Counted from the first letter of the stretch, positions 6,359-13,815 are shown. The stretch is DNA of 14,225 nt from RGIG3009 sp964433065 (GCA_964433065.1 CAYSPZ010000043.1:1-14225); one strand, 5' to 3'. Numbers and translations: made by a program. The notes: generated by a model not told the origin, from the letters alone.

Positions 6359-6946
6359 TCAAAATAAGTTTCCCGAAAGAGGAGAGGACAATTCGCAGAT
6401 GGTTGCGGACAGCAGCGTGGCTTCTTCTTTGGAATGGGTGACCAGGAGGATCAACCGATCGCGGTATTGTTCGCGGATGTGTGCCGCGATCTGTTCGCAC
6501 AGGGCGGTGTCGATCCCGTTAAACGGTTCGTCTAAGATGAGAATGTCCGCATCAAAGGCGAGAGCCCGAGCAATGGCAACGCGCCGTTGCATACCGCCGC
6601 TCAACTCGTTTGGATATTTGTCCGCATCTTCTGTGAGCGATACTGCTTGTAAAGCACGATCGATACGTGCCGCATCCTGACAGACCAGTTCGATGTTTTG
6701 GCGGACGGTCAACCACGGTAACAAACGGTTTTCCTGAAACACGGTGCCGAACGAGTGGGACGTATCCCGTGCGATCTGACCGTGTTGCGGTTGCTGTAAT
6801 CCCGCAATCAACCGTAACAACGTCGTTTTACCGCATCCAGAAGGACCGAAAAAGCAAACGGTACCTTGTTTCGGGAGTGTAAAAGAGACGTTGTTTAATA
6901 AAAGCGTACCGTCGTATGAGAAGGATACGTGATCAAAGGTGAGCAT
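6359..6946 (-). CDS. ABC transporter ATP-binding protein (NitT/TauT/SsuB type)
   Basis: Energising ATPase of the importer encoded by this operon, 195 residues. All ATPase motifs are present: Walker A GPSGCGKT at 34-41, Q-loop Gln71 in FQENRLLPWLT, signature LSGGMQRR at 115-122, Walker B DILILDE at 134-140 and switch His171. It is shorter than the usual roughly 240-260 residues of SsuB/TauB, because little follows the H-loop; the core is complete, so I read it as a compact family member and not a broken gene. ATG 6946 has AGGAGG eight bases upstream (6955-6960); GTG 6955 overlaps that site and was rejected. The gene overlaps the permease end by 14 bases and is the last of the operon. Confidence 0.88.
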   Translation of the reverse strand: MLTFDHVSFSYDGTLLLNNVSFTLPKQGTVCFFGPSGCGKTTLLRLIAGLQQPQHGQIARDTSHSFGTVFQENRLLPWLTVRQNIELVCQDAARIDRALQAVSLTEDADKYPNELSGGMQRRVAIARALAFDADILILDEPFNGIDTALCEQIAAHIREQYRDRLILLVTHSKEEATLLSATICELSSPLSGNLF

Positions 6947-7721
6947 CCGCAACACCTCCTTGTCGGCGACCGTTTTCGGTTACCCGTAACAGTAACCATT
7001 CCAGCAACAGGCTGAGCAGGATGACCACCGCTGTCCACGCAAACACTTCGGGCGTTTCCAGATAGGTTTTAGCGTCCTGTAACTGTTTGCCGATGGACAG
7101 GTCGGGGCGACAGATGACTTCGGCGGCAACACCCGATTTCCACGCGAAACCCAGACCGTTTACGGCGGCGGTGAGGAAGAAGGGTTTTACCGACGGCAGA
7201 TAGACGGAGCGCAGGATCTTGGAAAACGGCAGGCGAAACGCGGTTGCCATTTCCAACAGTTGTGGATCGGTTTGAAGGATACCGCGTTCGACGTTCAGCC
7301 ATACGATCGGCAGAACGGTCAAAAAGGCGATAAAGGTGGGAACACCGTCGTAGGGGATCCAGACCAACGTCATAATGATAAAAGACGCGACCGGCGCGAC
7401 ACGGATGATGTGAAGAACAGGCGCCAACACGGTGCGTACCGTGCGGTATCGTGAGGTCAGAATGCCGCAGAGGGTACCGACTGATACCGCGCAGGTGAAG
7501 CCGACGGCGATGCGAAGCAGGGACATTCCTACCGTTTTCCAGAACGGTGCGGTAACGATCGAGCGACATAGCGTCTGCCACACGACGAGCGGTGAGGGGA
7601 GAAGGATCACTTGGTCGACGGCGATCGCCAACAGATACCATACCGTAAGCCAAAAGATCGCCGTACCGAATGCGACGGCAATCCGTCGCCATAACGGTTT
7701 ACCCGACATAGTAGAACCCAT
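6933..7721 (-). CDS. ABC transporter permease (NitT/TauT/SsuC type)
   Basis: Membrane channel subunit, 262 residues, with about six hydrophobic segments (near 17-37, 70-90, 104-120, 128-142, 183-200 and 227-247). The cytoplasmic EAA loop that contacts the ATPase is visible as EMATAFRLPFSKILRSVYLP at 157-176. ILLPSPLVVWQTL after the first segment and WLNVERGIL before the EAA loop are typical of sulfonate/nitrate/taurine-type permeases. The start at 7721 has AAGGTG seven bases upstream; ATG 7709 is an alternative. It overlaps the substrate-binding protein by 23 bases and the ATPase by 14 bases, which suggests translational coupling and fixed subunit ratios. Confidence 0.88.
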   Translation of the reverse strand: MGSTMSGKPLWRRIAVAFGTAIFWLTVWYLLAIAVDQVILLPSPLVVWQTLCRSIVTAPFWKTVGMSLLRIAVGFTCAVSVGTLCGILTSRYRTVRTVLAPVLHIIRVAPVASFIIMTLVWIPYDGVPTFIAFLTVLPIVWLNVERGILQTDPQLLEMATAFRLPFSKILRSVYLPSVKPFFLTAAVNGLGFAWKSGVAAEVICRPDLSIGKQLQDAKTYLETPEVFAWTAVVILLSLLLEWLLLRVTENGRRQGGVADAHL

Positions 7722-8676
7722 CGTCCGGCACCTTGCCGCCGATGGCTTTCGGATCGGCTTCGAACAGGACGGAATAATATTTGGCGATCTGCGCTTTCAT
7801 CGTTTCACCCGAAACGAAGGTCAGTTGGCAGTAAGGAATCGCTTTTTTGGCAATGGCGGCTTTCGGGATGATACCGAATTCTTCGCACAAAGCGGCGGTG
7901 GCATCTACGTCGGACGTTTTTTGAATGGAAGCGGCATAATCTTCAAGGAACGATTCGACCGTTTTGGGATAAGTTTCCAAAAATTCTTTGCGCACGGCGA
8001 TGCAACCCATCATCAGTTTGTTGTCTTCGCCCGCGACCTTTTCCCATTCGTCGTTCATACTGAGCGCGATGCGGATGTCGTTGCGTTGTGCGGTGATGCT
8101 GGAAACCACCGGTTGCGGGACCATCGCGATCGCGGCGGTGTTGTTGATCATCAAGGTTGCCAACTCGGTATTTTCCGCAACGAATTCGATGGTAACATCG
8201 GTTGCGGGATCAATGCCGTTTTGTTTCAACACATAATTCAACACATATTCGGGATTGGCACCCTGACCGCTGGTATAAATGGTTTTACCGCGCAGATCCT
8301 CGATCGATTGCACAGTGGTGCCGTTTTCGAGAATATAGAGGACACCCAGCGTGTTGACCGCCAACAACTGAACGTCGCCTTCGGTTGCATTATAGAGAGC
8401 AGCCGCCATATTGGTAGGCAGAGCGGCAATGTCGATACTGCCGTTGATCAACTGCGGACGTACGTCGACGGGGTTGGAGGATACCGTGAAATCGTAGGTG
8501 TTTTCCGTTTGCTTATCCTGCGCGGCATCCATCAGGTGGACCATACCGATTCCCGTCGGACCTTGAATAGCGGCAATGCGGACCGTTTCGGGGGTAGCCT
8601 CGGTCACGGGACTGCAAGCGGTCAACATCGATACTGCGAGCAAGAGGGCAAGTAAGAGAGCAAATGTACGTTTCAT
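7699..8676 (-). CDS. ABC transporter substrate-binding lipoprotein (NMT1/SsuA-like)
   Basis: Solute-capturing lipoprotein of 325 residues. A signal peptide ends in lipobox LTAC with lipidated Cys21. The mature protein has the periplasmic-binding type II fold pattern: VRIAAIQGPTGIGMVHLM at 32-49, NGSIDIAALPTNMAAALYN, IEDLRGKTIYTSGQGANPEYV, and AIAMVPQPVVSS (the usual 'A..EPF/QPF' hinge contact). Such proteins bind nitrate, sulfonates, taurine, thiamine precursors or other small molecules; the ligand here cannot be assigned. ATG 8676 has GAAGGA six bases upstream, and an upstream ATG 8694 overlaps the previous gene and was rejected. It starts 14 bases after the Crp-family gene, so regulator and transporter share a transcript. 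Confidence 0.9.
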   Translation of the reverse strand: MKRTFALLLALLLAVSMLTACSPVTEATPETVRIAAIQGPTGIGMVHLMDAAQDKQTENTYDFTVSSNPVDVRPQLINGSIDIAALPTNMAAALYNATEGDVQLLAVNTLGVLYILENGTTVQSIEDLRGKTIYTSGQGANPEYVLNYVLKQNGIDPATDVTIEFVAENTELATLMINNTAAIAMVPQPVVSSITAQRNDIRIALSMNDEWEKVAGEDNKLMMGCIAVRKEFLETYPKTVESFLEDYAASIQKTSDVDATAALCEEFGIIPKAAIAKKAIPYCQLTFVSGETMKAQIAKYYSVLFEADPKAIGGKVPDDGFYYVG

Positions 8677-8690
8677 AAAAATTCCTTCTT

Positions 8691-9341
8691 TCATTGTATT
8701 AAACGGTAATTTTTACCGTCTTTTGCGATTAGGTGTTCTTCTAACAGCGTCGTGAGGGAACGGTACAAACTGGAATGTCCCATATTGAGACGGTTTGCCA
8801 GTTCCTTCATACTGCCTTGGATGGTGACGATGCCGTTTTCGTCTTGATTGGATACGAAATAGTGATACAGACGGTTGACCGAAGAACCGTCCGTCACGGC
8901 GGCAAGTTTGCGGTTTAAGAAACGAATGCGTCCGCTTAAAAACACGATATAGTTGTGTGCGGCTTTGGGGAATCGTTCAAACAACCGTTTCAGGTTTTCC
9001 TGTGTGATGTACCGAATGACCACCGTATCCAATGCGGTCAGTTCAGTGACGTAGGTGGAGGTATCGGGATCAAACAAAGCCGCCGCTCCAAAAACGTCCC
9101 CCGCAGACAGACGATTCATGATCAGCGGGTGGGAGGCGGAAGCGCTTTTGACCAAAATTCGCCCGAGCAGTACCAGACCTAACGATTGACGAAAAACGGT
9201 GGGATCGTAGATGGTGGTACCTTTCTCATACCGAACGGCAGGGGAGAGGAACGGCTCGACCGCTTCCAATTCGGACGGTGAAAAATCACGAAACAGAAAA
9301 AACTGTTCGACGGTTGGTGTACGATTTGTTCGATTTGCCAT
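8691..9341 (-). CDS. Crp/Fnr-family transcriptional regulator
   Basis: First gene of the transporter operon, 216 residues. A cyclic-nucleotide-binding-like beta barrel covers about 11-115 (GLVLLGRILVKS, LSAGDVFGAAALF), a long dimerisation helix 115-148, and a winged helix-turn-helix about 170-215 with MKELANRLNMGHSSLYRSL. The protein has no cysteine, so it cannot hold an FNR-type Fe-S cluster; the usual cAMP phosphate-binding RSA sequence is also absent, so its effector is probably another small molecule, or haem. In the recognition helix the positions equivalent to Arg180, Glu181 and Arg185 of E. coli CRP appear to be Ser, Leu and Leu, so DNA specificity should differ. ATG 9341 has GAGGTG close upstream. 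A perfect inverted repeat just upstream (9357-9372) suggests autoregulation. Confidence 0.88.
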   Translation of the reverse strand: MANRTNRTPTVEQFFLFRDFSPSELEAVEPFLSPAVRYEKGTTIYDPTVFRQSLGLVLLGRILVKSASASHPLIMNRLSAGDVFGAAALFDPDTSTYVTELTALDTVVIRYITQENLKRLFERFPKAAHNYIVFLSGRIRFLNRKLAAVTDGSSVNRLYHYFVSNQDENGIVTIQGSMKELANRLNMGHSSLYRSLTTLLEEHLIAKDGKNYRLIQ

Positions 9342-9356
9342 AAAACACCTCGTTTC

Positions 9357-9372
9357 TGTCCCAAATGGGACA
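9357..9372. promoter_or_regulatory. Perfect inverted repeat TGTCCCA-AA-TGGGACA: candidate operator of the Crp-family regulator
   Basis: Seven-base arms (9357-9363 and 9366-9372) surround two central bases. Read as TGTCC-N6-GGACA it has the 5-6-5 geometry of Crp/Fnr sites. It begins one or two bases downstream of the predicted start (about 9374) of the operon on the minus strand, and lies between that start and the ribosome-binding site, a position suited to repression. Confidence 0.6.
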
Positions 9373-9380
9373 CTATCTGC

Positions 9381-9409
9381 AGTATAAGCGATTTTTTTAT
9401 GAAAATCAA
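9381..9409 (-). promoter_or_regulatory. Promoter of the Crp-family regulator/ABC transporter operon
   Basis: On the minus strand TTGATT (9409-9404) and TATACT (9386-9381) are separated by 17 bases. The start would be near 9374. Within the spacer and -35, GATTTT (9390-9395) and AAAATC (9402-9407) form a second small inverted repeat. Confidence 0.75.
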
Positions 9410-9437
9410 GAGGAATTTACAAAAATGTTAAGAGGGA

Positions 9438-9466
9438 TTTACTTTTGCTGAAAAATGTGATAAGAT
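9438..9466 (+). promoter_or_regulatory. Likely promoter of the surface protein gene
   Basis: TTTACT (9438-9443) and TAAGAT (9461-9466) are 17 bases apart, with TGA before the -10 giving an extended -10. AAGATA (9462-9467) and TATCTT (9474-9479) form an inverted repeat over the -10 and start region, a possible operator. The unit is divergent from the Crp operon promoter. Confidence 0.5.
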
Positions 9467-9500
9467 ACATACATATCTTTGGAAACAAGGAGAGATCTTT

Positions 9501-11093
9501 ATGAAAAAAATACTTGCGGTCGCATTGTCGATGGCGTGCTGCTTTTCGTTGTTTTTCGGCACGGTTTCGGCGCAGGGCGACCTGTTGACCGTAACGGTGA
9601 CGGGGAACGACCAGAATGAGTTGACCGCGAACTGGCAGGGAAACGAGTTGCCGGAAGGGACGACGGTTGAGTTTGAAGAGGTGTTGATCGGCGGTGTATC
9701 CTGTCCGGTCACCGAAGCGGATAACACGATCGTTGCCGATATTTCGGCATTGCCGGTCGGGGCTTACACGACGGTTACATATTCGTATACCATCAATGCC
9801 GACGAAGGCACGACGACGGTTGACTATCCTTTTGTGAAAACGGGATCGTTGGCGGTGACCTTGTCGTTGACCCTCAACGATGACGGAACGGTTACGATCA
9901 AGGCGACCGACACCAACGGAAAACCGGTGGCGGGATATAAAATGATGGTCTTGATCAATGCGATGAACCAAGAAGAAAAAACGGACAAAAACGGTGTTTT
10001 CCATTCGGCGCTCTCCGCTGAATACGGTTCCACCGTGTCCTGCATCGGTATTGAAACGGTTACCGCTGACGGTATCACCTATCTGGGTACTGAAATGATC
10101 GAAGAAGTGCGCGTTGCACCGACCACTACCACGGTGACCACCACCACGACCGCTACCGAGAGTTCTGCGGAAACGACCACCACGACGGGAACGGAAGTCA
10201 CCACCACAACGGGAACGGAGGTTACCACGACTACCGTGGTATCGACCACCGTCACCACGACTACCGCAAAACCCGTGAACGTGACGACGGTTCCTTCCAC
10301 CCGCGTGACCATCAAAGGTGCCGGAACGACCGCGTACAGTGACGGAAACGTGGTGATCAACGCTTCGCTGGATACCAGTATTCTGACGCTTTTCGGGTTA
10401 ACCGATAAAGATTTTGCAAACAACGCGCGGTTATTCCTTGCCGAAACGGATTATAAAAATCTGGTTGGACGCACTTCGGATATTTTGATGTTGAACGTGC
10501 TGACTTCCGAGAAACAGGCTACCGCCGCTGACGTATCTGCCGCGATTGCCAACGTTTCGGAGTTTTCCACCTATGATGAGGAACACCGCGAAGCGGTAAC
10601 GTTTGATCTTTCATTCCTCAAACTGAATTCGAGCGGTAAAACGGTACCGATCACTGCGTTACCGTTGAACAGTACGTATGTTGTCCAATTACCGATTCCC
10701 AAACAGATGCGCGACTGCGACAAACTGGCGATTACCATGTTCAGCGGTGATGCGTTGATGGCACCCGTACAGGTCGACGTTCAGAACCAGTGTATCCGTC
10801 TGGAGATCAACTCGCTGGAACCGTATACCCTGATCGGGTTCCGTGACGGAGACGCGCAACGTGCCGGCGGTAACTCGACGCTGTTGGTCGTGTTACTGGT
10901 AGTGGGCATCTTACTGTTGTTGGGCGCGGCGACGCTTCTGTATCTCTTTGTTCTGCGTAAACCGGTTTCCAAAGCGGTGGATACCGAACCGATCATCACG
11001 CAACCGGAAACGTTTGACGAGAACGACATTTTCAGCGGACGGGAAGATTTTACCGAGATCAACCGCCGTCCTCCGTCGGACGATAACGAATAA
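9501..11093 (+). CDS. Cell-surface protein: signal peptide, Thr-rich stalk, C-terminal membrane anchor
   Basis: A 530-residue exported protein I do not recognise as a named family. A signal peptide (1-24, cleavage after VSA) is followed by beta-rich regions (25-205; 115-205 looks like an Ig/transthyretin-like module, NDDGTVTIKATDTNGKPVAGY). Next comes a stalk of mostly Thr with Val, Glu, Ser and Gly (208-256), a second folded region (about 260-450) and a membrane segment at 459-484. Arg486 and Lys487 follow, then an acidic cytoplasmic tail of about 45 residues. The architecture is that of a type I membrane protein displaying two folded parts separated by a probable glycosylation-prone linker. 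AAGGAGAG (9487-9494) lies six bases before the ATG. It stands alone between a divergent promoter region and a terminator, so it is monocistronic. Adhesion or wall-sensing roles would be speculation. Confidence 0.8.
   Translation: MKKILAVALSMACCFSLFFGTVSAQGDLLTVTVTGNDQNELTANWQGNELPEGTTVEFEEVLIGGVSCPVTEADNTIVADISALPVGAYTTVTYSYTINADEGTTTVDYPFVKTGSLAVTLSLTLNDDGTVTIKATDTNGKPVAGYKMMVLINAMNQEEKTDKNGVFHSALSAEYGSTVSCIGIETVTADGITYLGTEMIEEVRVAPTTTTVTTTTTATESSAETTTTTGTEVTTTTGTEVTTTTVVSTTVTTTTAKPVNVTTVPSTRVTIKGAGTTAYSDGNVVINASLDTSILTLFGLTDKDFANNARLFLAETDYKNLVGRTSDILMLNVLTSEKQATAADVSAAIANVSEFSTYDEEHREAVTFDLSFLKLNSSGKTVPITALPLNSTYVVQLPIPKQMRDCDKLAITMFSGDALMAPVQVDVQNQCIRLEINSLEPYTLIGFRDGDAQRAGGNSTLLVVLLVVGILLLLGAATLLYLFVLRKPVSKAVDTEPIITQPETFDENDIFSGREDFTEINRRPPSDDNE
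10176..10223 (+). repeat. Two tandem 24-base repeats in the Thr-rich stalk
   Basis: Units 10176-10199 and 10200-10223 match at 21 of 24 bases and both encode TTTTGTEV. All three differences fall at third codon positions and are synonymous. Related ACC/ACG/ACT-rich sequence surrounds them. Confidence 0.8.
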
Positions 11094-11099
11094 CGACAA

Positions 11100-11131
11100 G
11101 GCGCTCTGCTTTTGAAAAGCAGGGCGTCTTT
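11100..11131 (+). terminator. Terminator after the surface protein gene
   Basis: Arms 11100-11113 and 11115-11128 pair through GCTTTT/AAAAGC and a CTG/CAG core, with two G-U pairs, giving a 13-bp stem with a tight loop. The T-run after it is short (TTT then CTC), so termination may be partial. The promoter of the next gene begins 15 bases later. Confidence 0.7.
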
Positions 11132-11145
11132 CTCGTAAAAACATC

Positions 11146-11174
11146 TTGTACTTCACCCGAAACGGTGATATACT
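11146..11174 (+). promoter_or_regulatory. Promoter of the aminotransferase gene
   Basis: TTGTAC (11146-11151) and TATACT (11169-11174) are separated by 17 bases; transcription would start near 11181, 19 bases before ATG 11200. Confidence 0.8.
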
Positions 11175-11199
11175 GTTCTGCAGACAGGAGTTGATCAGA

Positions 11200-12387
11200 A
11201 TGCCCATAACCGTATCTGAAAAAATGAAGAATATGAAACCGTCCGCCATTCGTGAGATCTTTAAGAGCCTCGGTACACCCGGCGCGATCTCGTTTGCGGC
11301 GGGAAACCCCGCACCCGAATCGTTCCCCGTAAAAGCGATCGCCGACATCGCCGCCGACATTTTGGCAAATGAAGCGAATACGGCATTACAATACAGTGTT
11401 ACCGAAGGATATCCCGTGCTGCGGAATTTGGTGCAGGACCGTTTGAAAAACCGCTTTGGTATTGACGTGAACGCGAATACCACGGTCATCACCTCGGGCG
11501 GACAACAAGCGATCGAGTTGTCCTGTAAAGTGTTGTGTAACGAGGGTGACGAGGTCATCTGTGAAAATCCGAGTTTTATCGGCGCGTTAAATGCGTTCCG
11601 TTCGTTGGGCGCTCGTCCGATCGGTGTGGAACTGGAAAATGACGGGATCAATATCGAGCAATTGGAAGCAACTTTAAAAGCGCATCCGAGAGCGAAAATA
11701 TTGTATGTGATCCCCACGTTCCACAACCCTGCCGGTATCACGATGTCGCTTGAAAAACGTAAAGCGGTCTACGCGTTGGCACAACAATACGATCTGGTGA
11801 TCCTGGAAGATAACCCGTACGGCGATCTGCGTTTTGCGGGTGAGGAGATCCCCGCCATCAAGAGTATGGATACCGACGGCCGCGTGATCTATTGTGGTAC
11901 TTTCTCCAAAATCCTTTCCGCCGGTATGCGTGTCGGTTACGTTTGTGCCGACGATGCCATCGTTCAAAAAATGGTGGTTGCCAAGCAGGTGGAAGACGTA
12001 CATGCCAACATCTTCTTCCAGATGGTCTGCGCACGGTATATGCAACAGTACGATCTGGACGAGCATATCGCTAACATCCGCGCACTTTACCGCCGTAAAT
12101 GCAACCGTATGTTGGACGCGTTGGATAAATATATGCCGAAAGAAGTACAGTATACCCGTCCTGAGGGTGGCTTGTTCTTGTGGTGTACGTTGCCGGAAGG
12201 TATGGATATGCCGCAACTGGTCAAAAAGGCGGTAGAAGCCAACATATTCGTGGTGCCGGGTACCGCGTTCAACTGCGATGAAACGGCACCGTCGTCCTCC
12301 TTCCGTCTTAACTATTCGATGCCGTCGGAAGAGGAGATCGACAAGGGAATTGCCGTTTTGGCAGAACAGATCCGTTCGCTAATGTAA
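11200..12387 (+). CDS. PLP-dependent aminotransferase, fold type I (2-aminoadipate/aromatic aminotransferase-like)
   Basis: Cytoplasmic aminotransferase of 395 residues, the usual length for class I/II enzymes of the LysN/ARO8-like group. Visible features are FAAGNPAPESFP at 32-43, SGGQQAIE at 99-106 (phosphate binding), HNPAG at 175-179 with Asn176, Asp204 and Tyr207 in ILEDNPYGDL, and Schiff-base Lys237 in GTFSKILSAGMRVG with Arg244. Substrate-carboxylate Arg369 lies in SFRLNYS. These make it catalytically competent. Substrate is uncertain: relatives use 2-aminoadipate, branched-chain or aromatic amino acids. AGGAG nine bases upstream supports ATG 11200; a TTG at 11146 in frame is part of the -35 and cannot be the start. 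It has its own promoter and a terminator, so it is monocistronic, and its neighbours give no pathway clue. Confidence 0.88.
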   Translation: MPITVSEKMKNMKPSAIREIFKSLGTPGAISFAAGNPAPESFPVKAIADIAADILANEANTALQYSVTEGYPVLRNLVQDRLKNRFGIDVNANTTVITSGGQQAIELSCKVLCNEGDEVICENPSFIGALNAFRSLGARPIGVELENDGINIEQLEATLKAHPRAKILYVIPTFHNPAGITMSLEKRKAVYALAQQYDLVILEDNPYGDLRFAGEEIPAIKSMDTDGRVIYCGTFSKILSAGMRVGYVCADDAIVQKMVVAKQVEDVHANIFFQMVCARYMQQYDLDEHIANIRALYRRKCNRMLDALDKYMPKEVQYTRPEGGLFLWCTLPEGMDMPQLVKKAVEANIFVVPGTAFNCDETAPSSSFRLNYSMPSEEEIDKGIAVLAEQIRSLM

Positions 12388-12397
12388 TTGAAATTAC

Positions 12398-12433
12398 AAA
12401 AAGACTTGTGCTGATCGGCACAAGTCTTTTTTT
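12398..12433. terminator. Shared terminator between the aminotransferase and the TPM-domain gene
   Basis: Arms 12398-12411 and 12418-12431 are perfectly complementary (GACTTGTGC/GCACAAGTC core plus A5/T5, loop TGATCG), and T continues to 12433. It serves both converging genes, whose stops are at 12387 (+) and 12439 (-). Confidence 0.92.
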
Positions 12434-12438
12434 GCTTG

Positions 12439-13170
12439 TTAAAAACGGCGCGAGGCACCGCCGCCGCCGAAACTGCCGCCGCCACCGCGGAAACCGCCGC
12501 CGTGAAACCCGCTGCCGCCGTGAAAACGCGGACCGAAGCCGCCGAGTATCCAGAATAGACCGCCGCCGCGGGTGATCAACATTAACACGATCAACAGACC
12601 AAAGGTCAACCACGGTGAAAACGATGTGGATCGGTCGCGAATAGGCGCGTACCCGTCATTGGGTTCCAAACCGTATTCAATATAAACTTCATTGACCAAG
12701 GCGGCATAGGTATCGGTAATCCCCTGTGAATACTGTCCGCTTTGCAGATGGGGGATCGCATAGGTGTCAAGCAATTGACCGGACACGGCATCGGTGACAG
12801 CACCTTCCAATCCGTATCCCACCGCGATGTCGATCTGACGGTCTTTGACCGCCAACAACAGAAGAATACCGCTGTTGTTTTCCCGATCGCCGATTCCCCA
12901 CTCACGACCGAGTTGTACCGCGTACTCGTGAATGTCCGTACCGTCTGTGGTAGGAACAGTTACCGCCACCACCTGCGCACCCGTTTGATTTTGTAACCGT
13001 TCACCCATCGTAAGAATACGTTGTTCGTCGTCGGTGGACAGTACGTCGGCAAAATCGTTGACAAAAAAAGACGAGGTAGGACGCAGATCGACCGTTGCGG
13101 CAGTGACCGAAAACCCGAACAGTGCGATAAATAACAGGAGTGCCGCGCCTTTTCGAAAAAACCGTTTCAT
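12439..13170 (-). CDS. TPM-domain (YgcG-type) membrane protein with Gly-rich C-terminus
   Basis: A 243-residue envelope protein. A signal peptide (1-25) precedes a TPM domain (about 34-160): FVNDFADVLS, ERLQNQTGAQVVAVTV, NNSGILLLLAVKDRQIDIAVGYGLEG and a helical end ITDTYAALVNEV. A membrane segment (186-200) and a strongly Gly-rich tail (201-243) complete the standard YgcG-like layout. Some TPM domains have acid phosphatase activity or act in photosystem II repair; the bacterial function is not settled. The start ATG 13170 overlaps the lemA stop by one base (TGATG) and has no good ribosome-binding site nearby, so translation probably depends on coupling to lemA. The lemA-TPM pairing is common in bacteria. 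Confidence 0.87.
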   Translation of the reverse strand: MKRFFRKGAALLLFIALFGFSVTAATVDLRPTSSFFVNDFADVLSTDDEQRILTMGERLQNQTGAQVVAVTVPTTDGTDIHEYAVQLGREWGIGDRENNSGILLLLAVKDRQIDIAVGYGLEGAVTDAVSGQLLDTYAIPHLQSGQYSQGITDTYAALVNEVYIEYGLEPNDGYAPIRDRSTSFSPWLTFGLLIVLMLITRGGGLFWILGGFGPRFHGGSGFHGGGFRGGGGSFGGGGASRRF

Positions 13171-13739
13171 CAATCGAAAGAAACGTCGGGCGTTTCCTTG
13201 TCGTTTGCGGGTGCTTCGTACATATCCCGCGTATCAAAATCGAACATTAAAGCAATCAGATTACTCGGGAAACGGCGGATGCGCGCGTTGTAATTTTTGG
13301 CAGCAGCGTTATAGTCCACCCGCGCGGTCGAGATGCGGTTTTCCGCACCCTCTAATTGATCCATCAACGTGTTGAACTGGCGGTCCGCTTTGAGTTCGGG
13401 ATATCGTTCCACGATGACCAATAAACGACTGAGCGCGGCATCCAGATCGGCGTTGGCTTCAAGGCGGTCTTCGGTGTCGGTAGCACCGTTCAGTTTTGCC
13501 CGTGCCGCGGCAATTTCTGTGTATACTTCCTGTTCGTATGCGGCATACCCTTTGACGGTGTTGACCAAATTCGGAATAAGGTCCGCGCGGCGGGTGAGCA
13601 TGGTATCAATGACGGCGGATTTTTCGTCGACCGTTACCTGTGCATTGACCAGTCCGTTGTATGACGTCACAAACCACAAGATGGCGAGCGCAAGGATACC
13701 GACCGCAACACCGACGATGATCATTGTTTTCTTTTTCAT
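13170..13739 (-). CDS. lemA: LemA family protein
   Basis: Small membrane protein of 189 residues with one N-terminal membrane helix (about 6-26) and a mostly helical remainder, probably a coiled bundle. Family hallmarks are SYNGLVNAQVTVDEKSAVID, the RRADLIPNLVNTVKGYAAYEQEV stretch (50-72), ERYPELKADRQFNTLMDQLEGAENRI (111-136), VDYNAAAKNYNARIRRFPSNLIA, and a short tail. AGGAG lies close before ATG 13739. It is the first gene of a two-gene operon with the TPM protein. The molecular function of LemA proteins is unknown; a cell-envelope role is inferred from the partner and the anchor. I see no convincing promoter on the minus strand in 13740-13867. Confidence 0.92.
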   Translation of the reverse strand: MKKKTMIIVGVAVGILALAILWFVTSYNGLVNAQVTVDEKSAVIDTMLTRRADLIPNLVNTVKGYAAYEQEVYTEIAAARAKLNGATDTEDRLEANADLDAALSRLLVIVERYPELKADRQFNTLMDQLEGAENRISTARVDYNAAAKNYNARIRRFPSNLIALMFDFDTRDMYEAPANDKETPDVSFD

Positions 13740-13815
13740 ACTTCTCCTCTTTCACTCCGTTTATCGAAAAAATCGGCAGGGTGTTCCAAGATAGTGGTCA
13801 ATACCCCGTTTCGAT

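Noticed and set aside
7432..8655. Long open frame of 407 codons on the + strand
   Set aside because: It lies antisense to the substrate-binding protein and permease, is rich in His, Arg, Phe and Gly in an arbitrary pattern, has no ribosome-binding site and resembles no family; it is a shadow of the real genes.
9390..9407. GATTTT...AAAATC and the nearby TTGAT as an FNR box
   Set aside because: An FNR box needs TTGAT-N4-ATCAA; the spacing does not fit, and the -35 explains the TTGATT.
9417..10004. 195-codon open frame on the minus strand
   Set aside because: It is antisense to the surface protein gene and its promoter, has Arg/His-rich shadow composition and no start signal.
10911..11741. 276-codon open frame on the minus strand
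   Set aside because: It runs antisense across the end of one real gene, a terminator, a promoter and the start of the aminotransferase.
12456..12570. GC-rich CCGCC/GCC repeats as a CRISPR or satellite
   Set aside because: They are the codons of the Gly-rich tail of the TPM-domain protein and have no regular spacer structure.
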